In this document: positions 37,177 through 46,620 of the stretch, piece by piece | Position numbering within the stretch: the first letter of the stretch is position 1 | Layout of the letters: every line of letters starts with the position of its first letter | From: Cyanobium sp. C1_MAG_00004 | Lineage (GTDB): Bacteria > Cyanobacteriota > Cyanobacteriia > PCC-6307 > Cyanobiaceae | NCBI GenBank assembly: GCA_027486935.1 | Contig: JAIXOF010000099.1 | Location: 33,629-97,628, forward strand | DNA: 64,000 bases | Direction: 5' to 3' | Program-made: the position numbers and the translations under genes | Notes under the pieces: generated by a model | Databases searched by the model: none | What the model saw: the letters and a program-made list of their open reading frames with translations, nothing else | What the model was told of the DNA's origin: nothing

Positions 37177-37643
37177 TGACCAGTCCTCTTCCCAGCCCCC
37201 TTCCCGGCACTCCCCCCACGCTTGAGGCGGCCCCCGCCCCCAGGCGCCGGTCCAGGCGTCTCGGCGCCTGGACCGTGGCGGGTGATCTGCCCAGCAGCTT
37301 TCGCTATGCGGCCAAGGGGCTGATCTACAGCTTCGGCAGCCAACGCAATTTCCGCATCCATGTGATCACCGGGGCCGTGGTCTTTGGCCTGGGCCTGTGG
37401 CTGCAGCTGAGCCTCGAGCGGCTGGCCGTGCTGGTGCTCACCGTGGCGGCCGTGCTGGTGCTCGAGCTGCTGAACACCGCCACCGAGGCGGTGGTGGACC
37501 TGGCCATCGGCCGCCAGTACCACCCGCTGGCCCGCATCGCCAAGGATTGCGCCGCCGCCGCGGTGCTGGTGGCAGCCCTGTCCTCGATGGTGATCGCCCT
37601 GTTGCTGCTGCTGCCACCGCTCCTGACCCGACTGGGCCTCTAA
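37176..37643 (+). CDS. dgkA: Diacylglycerol/undecaprenol kinase family
   Basis: A 155-residue membrane kinase of the DgkA family. The core is [40 protein letters not shown], then [20 protein letters not shown] and [19 protein letters not shown], which hold the conserved NTAxE and KDxxAAAV motifs. Three helices fit the family. In many bacteria the preferred lipid is undecaprenol; the substrate here is not established. The ATG at 37176 overlaps the ybeY stop by 1 nt. Confidence 0.92.
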   Translation: MTSPLPSPLPGTPPTLEAAPAPRRRSRRLGAWTVAGDLPSSFRYAAKGLIYSFGSQRNFRIHVITGAVVFGLGLWLQLSLERLAVLVLTVAAVLVLELLNTATEAVVDLAIGRQYHPLARIAKDCAAAAVLVAALSSMVIALLLLLPPLLTRLGL

Positions 37644-38239
37644 TGCTTCTCGTTCTCGACAACTACGACAGCTTCACCTTCAACCTGGTGCAATACCTGG
37701 GTGAACTGGCGGCCCAGCACCCGCTGGCGGCCGAACTGCGGGTGGAGCGCAACGACGCCCTGACCCTGGAGCAGATCAAGGCCCTGGCCCCCGCCGCGAT
37801 CCTGATTTCGCCGGGACCCGGTGATCCCGACCAGTCGGGTGTCTGCCTCGATGTGCTGCGCGAGCTCAGTCCCACCATCCCCACCCTGGGGGTGTGCCTG
37901 GGCCACCAGGCCATTGCCCAGGTCTATGGCGGCAGGGTGGTGCGGGCCGCCGAGCAGATGCACGGCAAGACCTCGCCGGTGCAACACAACGACGCCGGGG
38001 TGTTCGCCGGGCTGCCCAAGCCACTGACCGCCACCCGTTACCACAGCCTGATCGCCGAACGGGCGTCGCTGCCCGACTGCCTCGAGATCACTGCCTGGCT
38101 CGACGACGGCACGATCATGGGCCTGCGGCACCGGCAGTACCCCCACCTGCAGGGGGTCCAGTTCCACCCCGAAAGCGTGCTGACCCAGAGCGGCCACGAC
38201 CTGTTGGCCAACTTTCTGCGGCAGGCCTCCGGGCACTAG
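37643..38239 (+). CDS. trpG: Anthranilate/aminodeoxychorismate synthase glutaminase subunit
   Basis: A 198-residue class I glutamine amidotransferase that supplies ammonia to a chorismate-using partner. The catalytic cysteine is in [17 protein letters not shown] and the His-Glu pair in [38 protein letters not shown] starts the chain. It may serve both folate (pabA) and tryptophan synthesis. The start overlaps the dgkA stop as TAATG. Confidence 0.93.
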   Translation: MLLVLDNYDSFTFNLVQYLGELAAQHPLAAELRVERNDALTLEQIKALAPAAILISPGPGDPDQSGVCLDVLRELSPTIPTLGVCLGHQAIAQVYGGRVVRAAEQMHGKTSPVQHNDAGVFAGLPKPLTATRYHSLIAERASLPDCLEITAWLDDGTIMGLRHRQYPHLQGVQFHPESVLTQSGHDLLANFLRQASGH

Positions 38240-38314
38240 CTCCAGGGGGGCCACCCTGCAGTTGGGTTAGCTTCGCCGCACGAGCCGCCCCGCCAAGCGC
38301 CGCCCCCGCCCCCC

Positions 38315-39082
38315 ATGCGTCTGCTGCCCGCCCCCCGTCTCAAGACCTGTCTGAAGACCCTGCTGGGCACCACTGCGTTCAGCACCGCGGTGCTGACCAG
38401 CACGACCCTGGCCGGGCCCGGGGCCCAGGCCGCCGGCGGTGTGACGATCACCAGCTACGGCCACAGCGCCCTGCTGATCAGTGGGGGCGGCAAAACCGTG
38501 CTGGTGAACCCGTTTCAGGCGGTCGCCTGCGCCGCCGGTCTGGCCGAACCGCGGGTCAGCGCCGATGTGATCCTGGCCAGCAGCCGTCTCAAGGATGAGG
38601 GCGCCAACGTGGCCCGCGGCAAGCTGCTGGCAAGTCCAGGCTCCTACCGGGTCGGTGGCCTCAGCATCGAGGGCATCGCCGCGCCCCACGACCGCTTTGG
38701 CGGCCGCCGCTTTGGCCAGGCCACCCTGTGGCGCTGGAAACAGGGTGGTCTCGAGATCGCCCACCTGGGCGGCACCGCCGCCAGCCTGGGGCCCTCGGAT
38801 CGGGTGATCCTGGGCAGGCCCGATGTGCTGATCATCGGCGTCGGCGGCGGCGCCAAGGTCTACACCGGCCCCGAAGCCGCCGAGGTGGTGCGCGAGCTGC
38901 AGCCCCGGCGGGTGATTCCGGTGCAGTACGTCAGCGGCCGCAAACCGCCCAAAGACTGCGACCAGGGCGGGGTGGAGCCCTTTCTCAAGGCCATGGCCGG
39001 CTCCAAGGTGAACCGCCCCGGCACCAGCCTGAGCCTGCCGGGCAAGCTGGGCGACAGCCTGATGATTGAGGTGATGCGCTGA
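38315..39082 (+). CDS. Secreted metallo-beta-lactamase-fold protein without the HxHxDH motif
   Basis: A 255-residue protein with a signal peptide ending AGPGAQA. The fold follows the UlaG-like hydrolases: ITSYGHSALLISGGGKTVLV, then NPFQAV where the metal-site strand normally follows, LEIAHLGGTAASLGPSDRV and PDVLIIGVGGGAKVYTGPEA. Where HxHxDH is expected it reads VILASSRLKDEGANVARG, so the zinc site is largely lost. It is probably not a normal hydrolase; a binding or structural role is possible. Confidence 0.75.
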   Translation: MRLLPAPRLKTCLKTLLGTTAFSTAVLTSTTLAGPGAQAAGGVTITSYGHSALLISGGGKTVLVNPFQAVACAAGLAEPRVSADVILASSRLKDEGANVARGKLLASPGSYRVGGLSIEGIAAPHDRFGGRRFGQATLWRWKQGGLEIAHLGGTAASLGPSDRVILGRPDVLIIGVGGGAKVYTGPEAAEVVRELQPRRVIPVQYVSGRKPPKDCDQGGVEPFLKAMAGSKVNRPGTSLSLPGKLGDSLMIEVMR

Positions 39083-39135
39083 GTGACACTCAGGAGACCC
39101 TCTGAGTGACTCCCTCAGTGACGCTCTGATCAGAG
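39079..39135. repeat. ctgagtgac repeats and a 12-bp palindrome between convergent genes
   Basis: The stretch holds ctgagtgac at 39079 and 39102, ctcagtgac at 39114, and the palindrome ctctgatcagag at 39124-39135, which contains the hisC stop. It fills the gap between the secreted protein gene and hisC. Confidence 0.6.
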
Positions 39136-40224
39136 TCCGCTGAACGCCTGCCAGAACCGCTGCATCTGCTCGCTGGTGCCGATGCTGACTCGCAGCGACC
39201 CATCGATCAGGGGCTTGCCCGCCATCGACCGAACCAGGATTCCGGCATCGCGCAACCGCCGCTCGACATCGGCCGGCGCCTGGGCTGGCCAGATCAGCAG
39301 GTAATTGCCGCCGCCGCAGTGGTGCCGCACCCCCGCCTGCTGCAGCTGCTGCACCAGCCAGCTGCGGGCGCGCCTGACCTCGGCCACATAGGCATCGGTG
39401 TAGGCCTGATCGGCCAGGGCGGCATGGGCCGCCGTCACCGCAAAGCTATTGATGTCGTAAGGGCCGGTGACCCGGCTGATGCGATCGATCACCGCGGCAG
39501 CACCGATCGCAAAGCCCATGCGCAGGCCCGCCAGACCGGCGGTCTTGGCCAGCGAGCGCAGCACCACCAGGTTGGGCGTGGCCGCAAAGTCGGCCAGGGG
39601 CAGCACGCTGTCGCCGGTGAAAGCCTCATACAGCTCATCCACCACCACCAGGGTCCGGGGCGCCGCCGCCGCCAGCTCCAGGAGCAGCTGGGGCGCCAGG
39701 CGCGTGCCGGTGGGGTTGTTGGGATTGCAGATCAGCAGGATCCGGGGGCCCTGATGCTCGCCGTCACGGCCCAAACCAGAATTGACCAGGGCCAGGCGCA
39801 GCGCTTCGAGCGGAAAGGCGAAGTCGGGCAACCGGTACGGGATCGCCTCGATCGCCATGCCCTGCATCTGGGCACAGGGGGTGTAATAGCCAAAGGTCGG
39901 ACTCGTGGTGAGCAAGGTCTCACCCCGATCGCCATAGGCCTGAAAGATGGCGTGCAGGGCCGCATCGACCCCGTTGAACAGGCCGACCTGCTGGGGCTGC
40001 AGCGGCAGGCCCAGGTTGGCGATCAGCGCCTCGCGCAGGCCGTCGTACTCGGGATAGATCCCGTACTGATCGGGCGGGATCGCCCGGATCGCCTCCACCA
40101 CCGTTGGGCTGGGCCCGATCGTGTTCTCGTTGAAGTCGAGCCGCAGCAGCCCCCGCCGCCCCTCCAAGGGAGCGCTGTAAGCCTGGAGGCTCTCCACCTC
40201 GGGACGGGCCGGCGGAAAGGTCAT
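39130..40224 (-). CDS. hisC: Histidinol-phosphate aminotransferase
   Basis: A 364-residue fold-type I PLP enzyme of histidine synthesis. It has LLRLDFNENTIGPSPTVVEA, ILLICNPNNPTGTRLAPQLL and the PLP-lysine region NLVVLRSLAKTAGLAGLRMG, then a C-terminal LRVSIGTSEQMQRFWQAF. The start at 40224 was chosen at MTFPPARPEVESLQAY. Such enzymes can have broad substrate range, so a related aminotransferase role cannot be excluded. Confidence 0.9.
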   Translation of the reverse strand: MTFPPARPEVESLQAYSAPLEGRRGLLRLDFNENTIGPSPTVVEAIRAIPPDQYGIYPEYDGLREALIANLGLPLQPQQVGLFNGVDAALHAIFQAYGDRGETLLTTSPTFGYYTPCAQMQGMAIEAIPYRLPDFAFPLEALRLALVNSGLGRDGEHQGPRILLICNPNNPTGTRLAPQLLLELAAAAPRTLVVVDELYEAFTGDSVLPLADFAATPNLVVLRSLAKTAGLAGLRMGFAIGAAAVIDRISRVTGPYDINSFAVTAAHAALADQAYTDAYVAEVRRARSWLVQQLQQAGVRHHCGGGNYLLIWPAQAPADVERRLRDAGILVRSMAGKPLIDGSLRVSIGTSEQMQRFWQAFSGL

Positions 40225-40290
40225 AGAGCCAACGGGGCCACACCCGACCACTCTTGCAGGCCCGCCCGGAGCCACGGCTAGCTTGAAGCC

Positions 40291-40575
40291 AGGGGACTGA
40301 TCCACGGCACTGTCGCGCTGGCCAATCCGCCCCGGCCTGAGCTGGCACCCATCGAGGTGTCAGCTCAGGCCGACAGTCGCGCGGTGCCCTGGGTGGGCCC
40401 GCTCGAAGTGCGGTTCGGCAACCGTCGCTGCTTCACCGGCGGCATGGTGCTGGGCAATGCGGTGCTGCTGGGGGTGATTCCGATGCAAGACATGGACCTG
40501 GTGCTGAGGCCCCAGCTGCAAAGCATCGAAGTGAACCCTGAGAGCCCCAACATTCCGCTGAGCGTGGCGAAGTGA
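40291..40575 (+). pseudogene. Decayed clan AA (retropepsin-like) aspartic protease
   Basis: The open frame reads LIHGTVALANPPRPELAPIE, then SAQADSRAVPWVGPLEVRF, CFTGGMVLGNAVLLGVIPMQ and NPESPNIPLSVAK. In intact relatives the LANPxxPELAPIEV segment is followed by ALVDTGA with the catalytic DTG. Here about 40 residues, including DTG, are missing, joining IEV directly to the later PWVGP region. The expected ATG-GGA-CTG start is AGG-GGA-CTG at 40291; a GTG at 40357 could give a short 72-residue product. Both changes indicate a pseudogene. Confidence 0.72.
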
Positions 40576-40596
40576 AGGAGGCAGTCCTTTGTCCGC

Positions 40597-42438
40597 TCAC
40601 ATGCGCTCCAGGGTGGGAATGCCCAGCAGTCCCAGCCCCAGCTTGAGGGTGGCGGCGGTGAGGCGGCACAACGCCAGGCGTGAGCTGCGGGCCGGTTCAT
40701 CGGCCTTGAGCACCGGCACCTGGTCGTAGAAGCGGTTGAACACCTGGGAGAGTTCAAACAGGTAGCTGCAGAGACGGTTGGGCAGCAATTCCTCTTCAAC
40801 CTCGGCGATGACCGCATCGAGCTTGAGCAGCTCACGGATCAGGGCCCACTCCTGGGGTTCGCTGAAGACCAGTCCCGCGTCCGCCCCGTCTTGCGCCGCG
40901 GCAGCAGCACCGCCCTCGGCAGCCCCACCCCCCTTGCGGGCGATGCCGGCGATGCGCACGACGGCATACAGCAGGTAGGGCGCCGTGTTGCCGCTCAGGG
41001 CCAACATGCGGTCAAAGCTGAACTGGTAATTGGTGATCCGATTGGTCGACAGATCGGCGTACTTGACCGCCGCGATGCCAACTGTGGTGGAGACATGCTG
41101 AATGAAAGCCTCCTCTTCGTGGCGACCCTCATCGTCTAAACGGCGGCGCAGATCGGCCTCGGCCCGCTCGACGGCTTCGTCGAGCAGATCCCTGAGGCGC
41201 ACGGTGTCCCCAGAGCGGGTCTTGAGCTTCTTGCCGTCGTCGCCCTGCACCAGTCCAAAGGGCACGTGCTCGAGCTGGGCCTCGGCCGGCACCCAGCCGG
41301 CCCGGCGGGCCACCTGAAACACCCCGGCAAAGTGGGCGGCCTGACCGGCGTCGGTCACATAAATGAGGCGGCGGGCACCGTCGCCAGCAGGGGGCGCAGC
41401 CAGGCGGTAACGGATCGCCGCCAGGTCGGTGGTGGCGTAATTGAAGCCACCATCACGCTTCTGCACGATCACCGGCAGGGGCTTGCCCTCCTTGCCGCTA
41501 ACGCCCTCGAGAAACACGCAGCGGGCGCCGTCATCGGTCACCAGCAGACCGGAGCCATCGAGGTCGGCCACGACATCCCCCAGGTAGGGGTTGTAAAAGG
41601 ACTCGCCCCGCTCCTGCAGGCGGATGTCGAGCCGGTCGTAGATGACCTGAAATTCACGCCGGCTCTGGTCGCACAACAGCCCCCAGGCCTTGAGCGAGAC
41701 GGGGTCACCGCTCTGCAGCCTGACCACCTCGTCGCGACTGGCGGCCTGGAACACCTCGTCCTCATCGAAGCGGGCCTTGGCCTGGCGATAAAACGCCACC
41801 AGATCGCCCAGGTCGACGGCATCGGCCGTATCGAGCGCCTGGGGTGCCACCTGCTTGAGGTGGGTGATCAACATGCCGAACTGGGTGCCCCAGTCGCCCA
41901 CGTGGTTGAGCCGCAGCACCGGATGGCCGCGGAACGCCAGCACCCGCGCCAGGCAGTCGCCGATGATCGTCGAACGCAGATGCCCGACGTGCATCTCCTT
42001 GGCGATGTTGGGGCTGGAAAAATCCACCACCACCGGCGACGCCTGGCTGCCGCCGCTGGGATCAGCAGCGCTGGGCACCCCCAGCCTGGGGTCATCCAGG
42101 CGGGCCCGCACCTCGGCAGACAGGCGCTCGGGCCGCAGGGTCAGGTTGATGAACCCAGGGCCGGCGATCACCGGCTCCTGGCACAGCTCGGCGAAGCCGG
42201 GGTCATGGGCCAACTGCGCCACGATCGCCGTCGCAATGGCCCGCGGCGGCTGCCCCAGGGGCTTGGCCAGGGGCAGGGCGCCGTTGGCCTGAAAATCACC
42301 GAATTCAGGCTTGCTGGCTGGCGCCAGCTGGGGATCAAGACGCTGGCCAGCTGCCTGGGCCGCGGCCGCCTGCTCCGGAAAGGCCCGCTGCATCGCCGCG
42401 CGCAACTGGGCTTCGAGGGCGTTGGCGATGCGCAGCAT
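40597..42438 (-). CDS. argS: Arginyl-tRNA synthetase
   Basis: A 613-residue class I synthetase that charges tRNA-Arg. The HIGH-type motif is in [20 protein letters not shown], the arginine pocket in [20 protein letters not shown], and the C-terminal helical anticodon domain begins near [20 protein letters not shown]. The N-terminal Add1 domain (about residues 1-120) is present. It lies 56 nt downstream of the grrM stop on the same strand. Length and ends are normal. Confidence 0.97.
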   Translation of the reverse strand: MLRIANALEAQLRAAMQRAFPEQAAAAQAAGQRLDPQLAPASKPEFGDFQANGALPLAKPLGQPPRAIATAIVAQLAHDPGFAELCQEPVIAGPGFINLTLRPERLSAEVRARLDDPRLGVPSAADPSGGSQASPVVVDFSSPNIAKEMHVGHLRSTIIGDCLARVLAFRGHPVLRLNHVGDWGTQFGMLITHLKQVAPQALDTADAVDLGDLVAFYRQAKARFDEDEVFQAASRDEVVRLQSGDPVSLKAWGLLCDQSRREFQVIYDRLDIRLQERGESFYNPYLGDVVADLDGSGLLVTDDGARCVFLEGVSGKEGKPLPVIVQKRDGGFNYATTDLAAIRYRLAAPPAGDGARRLIYVTDAGQAAHFAGVFQVARRAGWVPAEAQLEHVPFGLVQGDDGKKLKTRSGDTVRLRDLLDEAVERAEADLRRRLDDEGRHEEEAFIQHVSTTVGIAAVKYADLSTNRITNYQFSFDRMLALSGNTAPYLLYAVVRIAGIARKGGGAAEGGAAAAAQDGADAGLVFSEPQEWALIRELLKLDAVIAEVEEELLPNRLCSYLFELSQVFNRFYDQVPVLKADEPARSSRLALCRLTAATLKLGLGLLGIPTLERM

Positions 42439-42494
42439 GGGCAGGGCGACGGCGGCTCAGCCCTCGATCATCCCGCGGCAACCGGCCTGAGGCC

Positions 42495-43658
42495 TCAGGC
42501 CGCCAGTCCAAGCTGCTGTTCGAGCCCGGCCAGCACCACGTCGGCCACCAGTTGGATGCGGTAGCGGCAGGCCTGGGTCTCGCTGCCGTCGAAGCGGCCG
42601 TGTTCAAAGACCTTGTTGCTGCCCGCACCGCCACCGCACAGGCCGAAATAGGCGCAGCCAGTGCGGCAGGACGCGACGCCGGCGGCCATTTCGTGCTGCA
42701 CCTGCAAGAAGCGCTCGCTGGCCGCGATCTGTTCGAGGCTGTCGGTGAGCACGTTGCCAAAGGCAAACCGGCCGAAGCGCTCCAGCTCGACCCCCAGCAG
42801 CTCAGGGTCAAAGCTGGACACATTGCCCTGGGCATCGACATTGACGATCACGAACGGATGGTTCATGTCGGTGCGCTCGAGCCGATGATCGCTGCAGGCC
42901 AGGCTGGCGATGCCTTCGAATTCGCGCAGGCGCACCAGGCCAGGGGCCGCCATGGTGCGTTGCCAGAAGCGCTGCAGAAAGACGCGATAGCGAACCTCCA
43001 GCTCGGGGCGATCGAGGCTGGATGTGCTGTTGCCGCCTTCGGTCTCCTCCATGTTGAAGCCGACCTCGGTGATGCCGTGCTCGGCAAAGAAGTCGAACAG
43101 AGCATCGGCGTGATCGAGGGCATCGGCGGTGAGCACGCTGATCACGTTGAACGGGATCTGGCGCTGTTGCAGCCAGCGGATGCCGCGCAGGGCGGCGGCG
43201 TGGCTGGGCTTGCCCGTGCGCGTGCGGCGGTGGGCGTCATGCAGGAAGGCCGGGCCATCCAGGCTCACCCCCACATGGATGCCGTTGCGGGCAAAGCTGT
43301 CGCACCAGGCCCCATCGATGGTGATGCCGTTGGTCTGCAGCGACTGCCGCACGGTGCCAGGCGGCAGGCCGTGGCGCACCAGGGCCGCGTTGATGCGATC
43401 GGTGGCAGCGTCATAGAAGGCCGGCGGCACCGTCAGCGGCTCGCCCGCATGCCACAGCAGGGTGAAGGGCCCATCCAGGTAAGGGCTCTCCAGCACCCGT
43501 GCCAGTGCGGCATCCAGGATCTCGAGTGACAACCGGCTGCGATCGTCGCGGGTGGTCAGATAGCAGTAATCGCAATCGAGGTTGCAGTACGGGGTGGGCT
43601 GCAGCACCAGCAGGCGCAGGGGGCCTGGACCAGCCGCAGCCACCGGATCACCAGCCAT
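42495..43658 (-). CDS. grrM: GrrM-type radical SAM/SPASM peptide maturase
   Basis: A 387-residue radical SAM enzyme starting at MAGDPVAAAGPGPLRLLVLQ. The cluster motif C25-x3-C29-x2-C32 is in PTPYCNLDCDYCYL. The C-terminal SPASM region has clustered cysteines around VASCRTGCAYFGLCGGGAGS and a final CRYRIQ. GrrM enzymes (related to OscB) form cyclophane cross-links between an aromatic ring and a nearby side chain in GrrA peptides. The start overlaps the grrA stop by 11 nt, giving coupled expression with its substrate. Confidence 0.93.
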   Translation of the reverse strand: MAGDPVAAAGPGPLRLLVLQPTPYCNLDCDYCYLTTRDDRSRLSLEILDAALARVLESPYLDGPFTLLWHAGEPLTVPPAFYDAATDRINAALVRHGLPPGTVRQSLQTNGITIDGAWCDSFARNGIHVGVSLDGPAFLHDAHRRTRTGKPSHAAALRGIRWLQQRQIPFNVISVLTADALDHADALFDFFAEHGITEVGFNMEETEGGNSTSSLDRPELEVRYRVFLQRFWQRTMAAPGLVRLREFEGIASLACSDHRLERTDMNHPFVIVNVDAQGNVSSFDPELLGVELERFGRFAFGNVLTDSLEQIAASERFLQVQHEMAAGVASCRTGCAYFGLCGGGAGSNKVFEHGRFDGSETQACRYRIQLVADVVLAGLEQQLGLAA

Positions 43659-44058
43659 TGGGCCAACGGCCGCCGTTGCGGAACCCCCCGTTGTAGAAGC
43701 CGCCATTGCGGAAGCCACCGTTGTAAAAACCGCCGTTCTGGAAGCCACCGTTGCCCCAGCCGCCGTTATAGAAGCCGCCATTGCCCCAGCCGCCGTTGCT
43801 CCAGCCGATGCCGCCGGGGCCCAGCACCACAAAGCTGATCGCATCGGGGCCAATGGCTCCCGAACCGGCGTCCGCCGCCTGCCGCTGGCGGGCCGCAGCG
43901 GCGATGCGCTGCAGGCGGGCCTCGATCTCGCCCTGGGGGGCCGGAGCCTCGAGCGCTGCCTGAGCGGCCTGCAGGGACAGCACCATGCCGGTGTCAAACG
44001 GCAGCGATGCGGCGATCAGCAGCACGCCGAGCAGACGGGATTGGGTGATCAGCTTCAT
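43648..44058 (-). CDS. grrA: GrrA-type glycine-rich cyclophane RiPP precursor
   Basis: A 136-residue secreted precursor. Residues 1-34 are a signal peptide (LITQSRLLGVLLIAASLP). A helical leader with EIEARLQRIAAAARQRQA precedes the core. The core (86-136) is nine 5-residue units of the form aromatic-X-Asn-Gly-Gly (WSN, WGN, FYN, WGN, FQN, FYN, FRN, FYN, FRN) and a last WPN, ten possible three-residue cyclophane sites. The maturase gene follows with an 11-nt overlap. The final product is exported; its function is unknown. Confidence 0.92.
   Translation of the reverse strand: MKLITQSRLLGVLLIAASLPFDTGMVLSLQAAQAALEAPAPQGEIEARLQRIAAAARQRQAADAGSGAIGPDAISFVVLGPGGIGWSNGGWGNGGFYNGGWGNGGFQNGGFYNGGFRNGGFYNGGFRNGGRWPNGW
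43651..43803. repeat. 15-nt repeats encoding the GrrA core
   Basis: On the minus strand, units of the type (aromatic codon)-(any codon)-aay-ggc-ggc repeat nine times with small changes (tgggcaacggcggc, ttctacaacggcggc). The array runs from WSN to the end of the gene. Confidence 0.9.
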
Positions 44059-44108
44059 CGGGGCTGAATGAAAAGGGACGGGGGCGCGAAGAGGGTCGAC
44101 AAACAGGT

Positions 44109-45050
44109 TCAGCGCGCAGCAGCACCGCTGGGCAGCGGCCGCAGGGGCTCAACCCCGAGCAGCAGCACGTCGAAGACCCCATGGATCTGGTCGGCGCTCA
44201 GGTTGAGGGCTGAACCAGGACCCAGCCAGCGGTTCACCGCGACCACATCGCTGGGATTGCCGTTGAGGTAGCCCTGCTGCAGCTGGACGATCGCCCGGTT
44301 GGCCAGGTTGCGGAACCGGGAGTTGTGCTCGGGCACGGCACAGGCCACGGCATACCGCAGATAGGGCTGCTCGGGGGTCTGGACCATGCCCTTGAGGCCC
44401 TGGGCCCGGACCAGGCCCGCCATCAGGGCCGAATCAGCGATGACCCCATCGAGCTGACGGGCTGCCAGGGCTTTGATGGCCGCCACCAGATCGCCATAGG
44501 GCTGCACCTTGGCCTGCGGCTGCATCCCCCGCAGCTGGGTGTCCCCGAGCGAGTCGCGCACCACACCGATGCGGCGGCCTGCCAGGCCGGCGGGGCTGCC
44601 ATCCAAGCGGCCTGCCGGCGCCAGCAGCCTCAGGCCTGAGACGCCGATCGGCATTGTGAAGTCCACCACCTCGTCGCGGGCCCAGGTGAACGGCAGGCCG
44701 CAGGCCAGCTCGGCCTTGCCCTCACCCAGGCGCTGGCTGAGCTGCTCGGTATCGCTGACGGCTTCGTACACCAGGCGCACGGGCTTGCCCAGCGCCTGGC
44801 CCACCAGGGCGGCGATGCGCTGGGCCACGACGGCGCCATAGCCCTGGGCCTGCCCCTGGGCATCGACCTGGAGCATCGGCGGACTGTCGGCTGGCCCGAT
44901 CAGGCGCAGCTGGCCGCTGCGGGCGACCTGCTCGAGCACCCCCCCGGACTGGGGGCCCGGCGACTGGGCAGCGGCAGGCAAGGCCACCACCACGGCGAGG
45001 GCAGCGGCCAGGGCCAGCCCTGGGCCAGAACGACACGTGCCAACACCCAT
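44109..45050 (-). CDS. grrP: GrrP periplasmic solute-binding-like protein
   Basis: A 313-residue protein with a signal peptide (LALAAALAVVVALPAAA) and an amino-acid-binding (SBP_bac_3-like) fold: LEQVARSGQLRLIGPADSPP, then GKAELACGLPFTWARDEVVD and RIGVVRDSLGDTQLRG. GrrP members accompany GrrA and GrrM and are thought to act outside the membrane with the modified peptide. It is first on the minus strand, 50 nt upstream of grrA. Its exact role is unproven. Confidence 0.88.
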   Translation of the reverse strand: MGVGTCRSGPGLALAAALAVVVALPAAAQSPGPQSGGVLEQVARSGQLRLIGPADSPPMLQVDAQGQAQGYGAVVAQRIAALVGQALGKPVRLVYEAVSDTEQLSQRLGEGKAELACGLPFTWARDEVVDFTMPIGVSGLRLLAPAGRLDGSPAGLAGRRIGVVRDSLGDTQLRGMQPQAKVQPYGDLVAAIKALAARQLDGVIADSALMAGLVRAQGLKGMVQTPEQPYLRYAVACAVPEHNSRFRNLANRAIVQLQQGYLNGNPSDVVAVNRWLGPGSALNLSADQIHGVFDVLLLGVEPLRPLPSGAAAR

Positions 45051-45117
45051 GGGGCAGACGGTGATCAGTTCCCCATGCTGGGCCCAGCAGCTGGGGCTGT
45101 CAGCCCGGTTGTCACGA

Positions 45118-45990
45118 TCAGACCCAGTCGGCCGTAAATCGCATGCTGATGTCCAGCCAGGCCGAGCGGGTGACCGGCGCGCTGGTGGAGATCAGGTCGA
45201 TACCGGTGCTGGCGTACGCCGCCAGTTGATCCGGCTGCACACCCGAGGCCTCCAACACGACGCGCCCCGCGGTGGCGGCGGCGAGCTGGCGCAAGCGGGG
45301 CACCAGCAGCACCAGGTCCCCCGGTGCAAACTCATCGAGCAGCACGCCGTCGGCACCGGCGCGCACGGCCGCTTCGGCCTCGGCGCCGGTCTCGGCCTCG
45401 ACGATCACCCGGGCCGGCCAGGGGGCAGCGCCGCGCACAGCGGCGATTGCCGCCGCCACGCCACCGCTCCAGGCCAGGTGGTTCTCTTTGAGCATGGCCG
45501 CATCGTCGAGGCCCAGCCGGTGGTTGACGCCGCCGCCGCAACGCACCGCATATTTTTCAAGCAGGCGCAGGCCCGGCGTGGTCTTGCGGGTGTCGGCTAA
45601 ACGCACGCCGCTGCCTGCCAACTGATCCACCAGAGCCGCGGTGGCGGTGGCGATGCCGCTGAGCCGCATCGCCAGGTTGAGCGCGGTGCGCTCACCGGCC
45701 ACCAGGGCCGCCGCCGGACCCTGCAGCTCCAGCAGGGTCTGGCCGGCAACCACCGCATCGCCGTCGTCGCTCAACAGACGCACGCTGACCGCGGGGTCCA
45801 GCAGGCCAAACAGCGGGGCGACCAAGGCGCCACCGCAAAAGATGCCGGGCGCACGGGCGATCCACTGGGCCCGGCCGCTGGCGCCCGCCAGGGCCGGGGC
45901 GGTGAGATCACCGCGCCCCAGGTCCTCGCCCAGCCAGCTGCGCAGCTGCTCCACCAACTGGGGGGTCACGGGCAGGCTGCAAGGGGCCAT
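45118..45990 (-). CDS. nadC: Nicotinate-nucleotide pyrophosphorylase (carboxylating)
   Basis: A 290-residue quinolinate phosphoribosyltransferase of NAD synthesis. The signature segments are LGEDLGRGDLTAPALAG, VRLADTRKTTPGLRLLEKYA, GGGVNHRLGLDDAAMLKENH and VVLEASGVQPDQLAAYASTG. The start at 45990 was chosen at MAPCSLPVTPQLVEQL. The next minus-strand gene ends 5 nt upstream. Length and ends are normal. Confidence 0.95.
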   Translation of the reverse strand: MAPCSLPVTPQLVEQLRSWLGEDLGRGDLTAPALAGASGRAQWIARAPGIFCGGALVAPLFGLLDPAVSVRLLSDDGDAVVAGQTLLELQGPAAALVAGERTALNLAMRLSGIATATAALVDQLAGSGVRLADTRKTTPGLRLLEKYAVRCGGGVNHRLGLDDAAMLKENHLAWSGGVAAAIAAVRGAAPWPARVIVEAETGAEAEAAVRAGADGVLLDEFAPGDLVLLVPRLRQLAAATAGRVVLEASGVQPDQLAAYASTGIDLISTSAPVTRSAWLDISMRFTADWV

Positions 45991-45995
45991 GGGGT

Positions 45996-46550
45996 TCAGA
46001 GCCAGTAGCCCAGCGGCAACCGCGGATCCAGATCCTGGGCCGCGGGCCAGGCGCCGAAGCGCTCCAAGGCACCCGAGAGCACCTCCATCAGATTGCGCCT
46101 CTGGGCCAGCTCCTGACGGGCCGCCCACTCGGCCTCCTCAACCTCGGATTCAGGCAGGGCCAGGGCGTCGATCAGGCGGCGGTAGGCCTGTTTCTCTGAA
46201 GCATTGATGCGTTCGTCGTCATCGGCACGCTGGTCGATGCTGACCATCTGCATCGCCAACTTGACCACCAGCTGACGCTCATCGTCACTGGTGAGCGCCG
46301 CCACCAGCCGCTCCAGATCAAGGGTCTGAAACTGGTCCATCGCCAGCTCGCGCACGGTGGCTTCGGCCACGCCCCCAACCTCGTCGAGGTGCAGGAGCCG
46401 CGCCACCACCTTCTCGAGCAGCTCGCGCTCCTCGAGCGCAAAGTCGCCATCGGCCCAGGCCACCCAGCAGACGATGCGCAACAGAGCCCGCTGCGATGGG
46501 CTCAGGGCCTCCATGGGGTGGGCTGCAGCAGAGCCAGGGGTGAGATCCAT
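45996..46550 (-). CDS. TerB-like helical protein
   Basis: A 184-residue all-alpha protein. The segments ALLRIVCWVAWADGDFALEE and ERELLEKVVARLLHLDEVGG fit the TerB fold with its paired acidic residues. A second similar helical pair, KLAMQMVSIDQRADDDERIN, follows. TerB-like proteins are linked to tellurite or stress complexes in some bacteria; the role here is unknown. It begins at MDLTPGSAAAHPMEALS and ends 5 nt before nadC. Confidence 0.82.
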   Translation of the reverse strand: MDLTPGSAAAHPMEALSPSQRALLRIVCWVAWADGDFALEERELLEKVVARLLHLDEVGGVAEATVRELAMDQFQTLDLERLVAALTSDDERQLVVKLAMQMVSIDQRADDDERINASEKQAYRRLIDALALPESEVEEAEWAARQELAQRRNLMEVLSGALERFGAWPAAQDLDPRLPLGYWL

Positions 46551-46620
46551 GGGGCTGGGGTGAGTCGGTGAAGCAGCGCCAACTATGGATCGATCCGCTC
46601 CCCGCAGGTGGATGGCCGGC

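Noticed and set aside
43651..43803. Possible non-coding repeat or CRISPR in the grrA region
   Set aside because: The 15-nt period follows the codons of the glycine-rich core, so it is coding.
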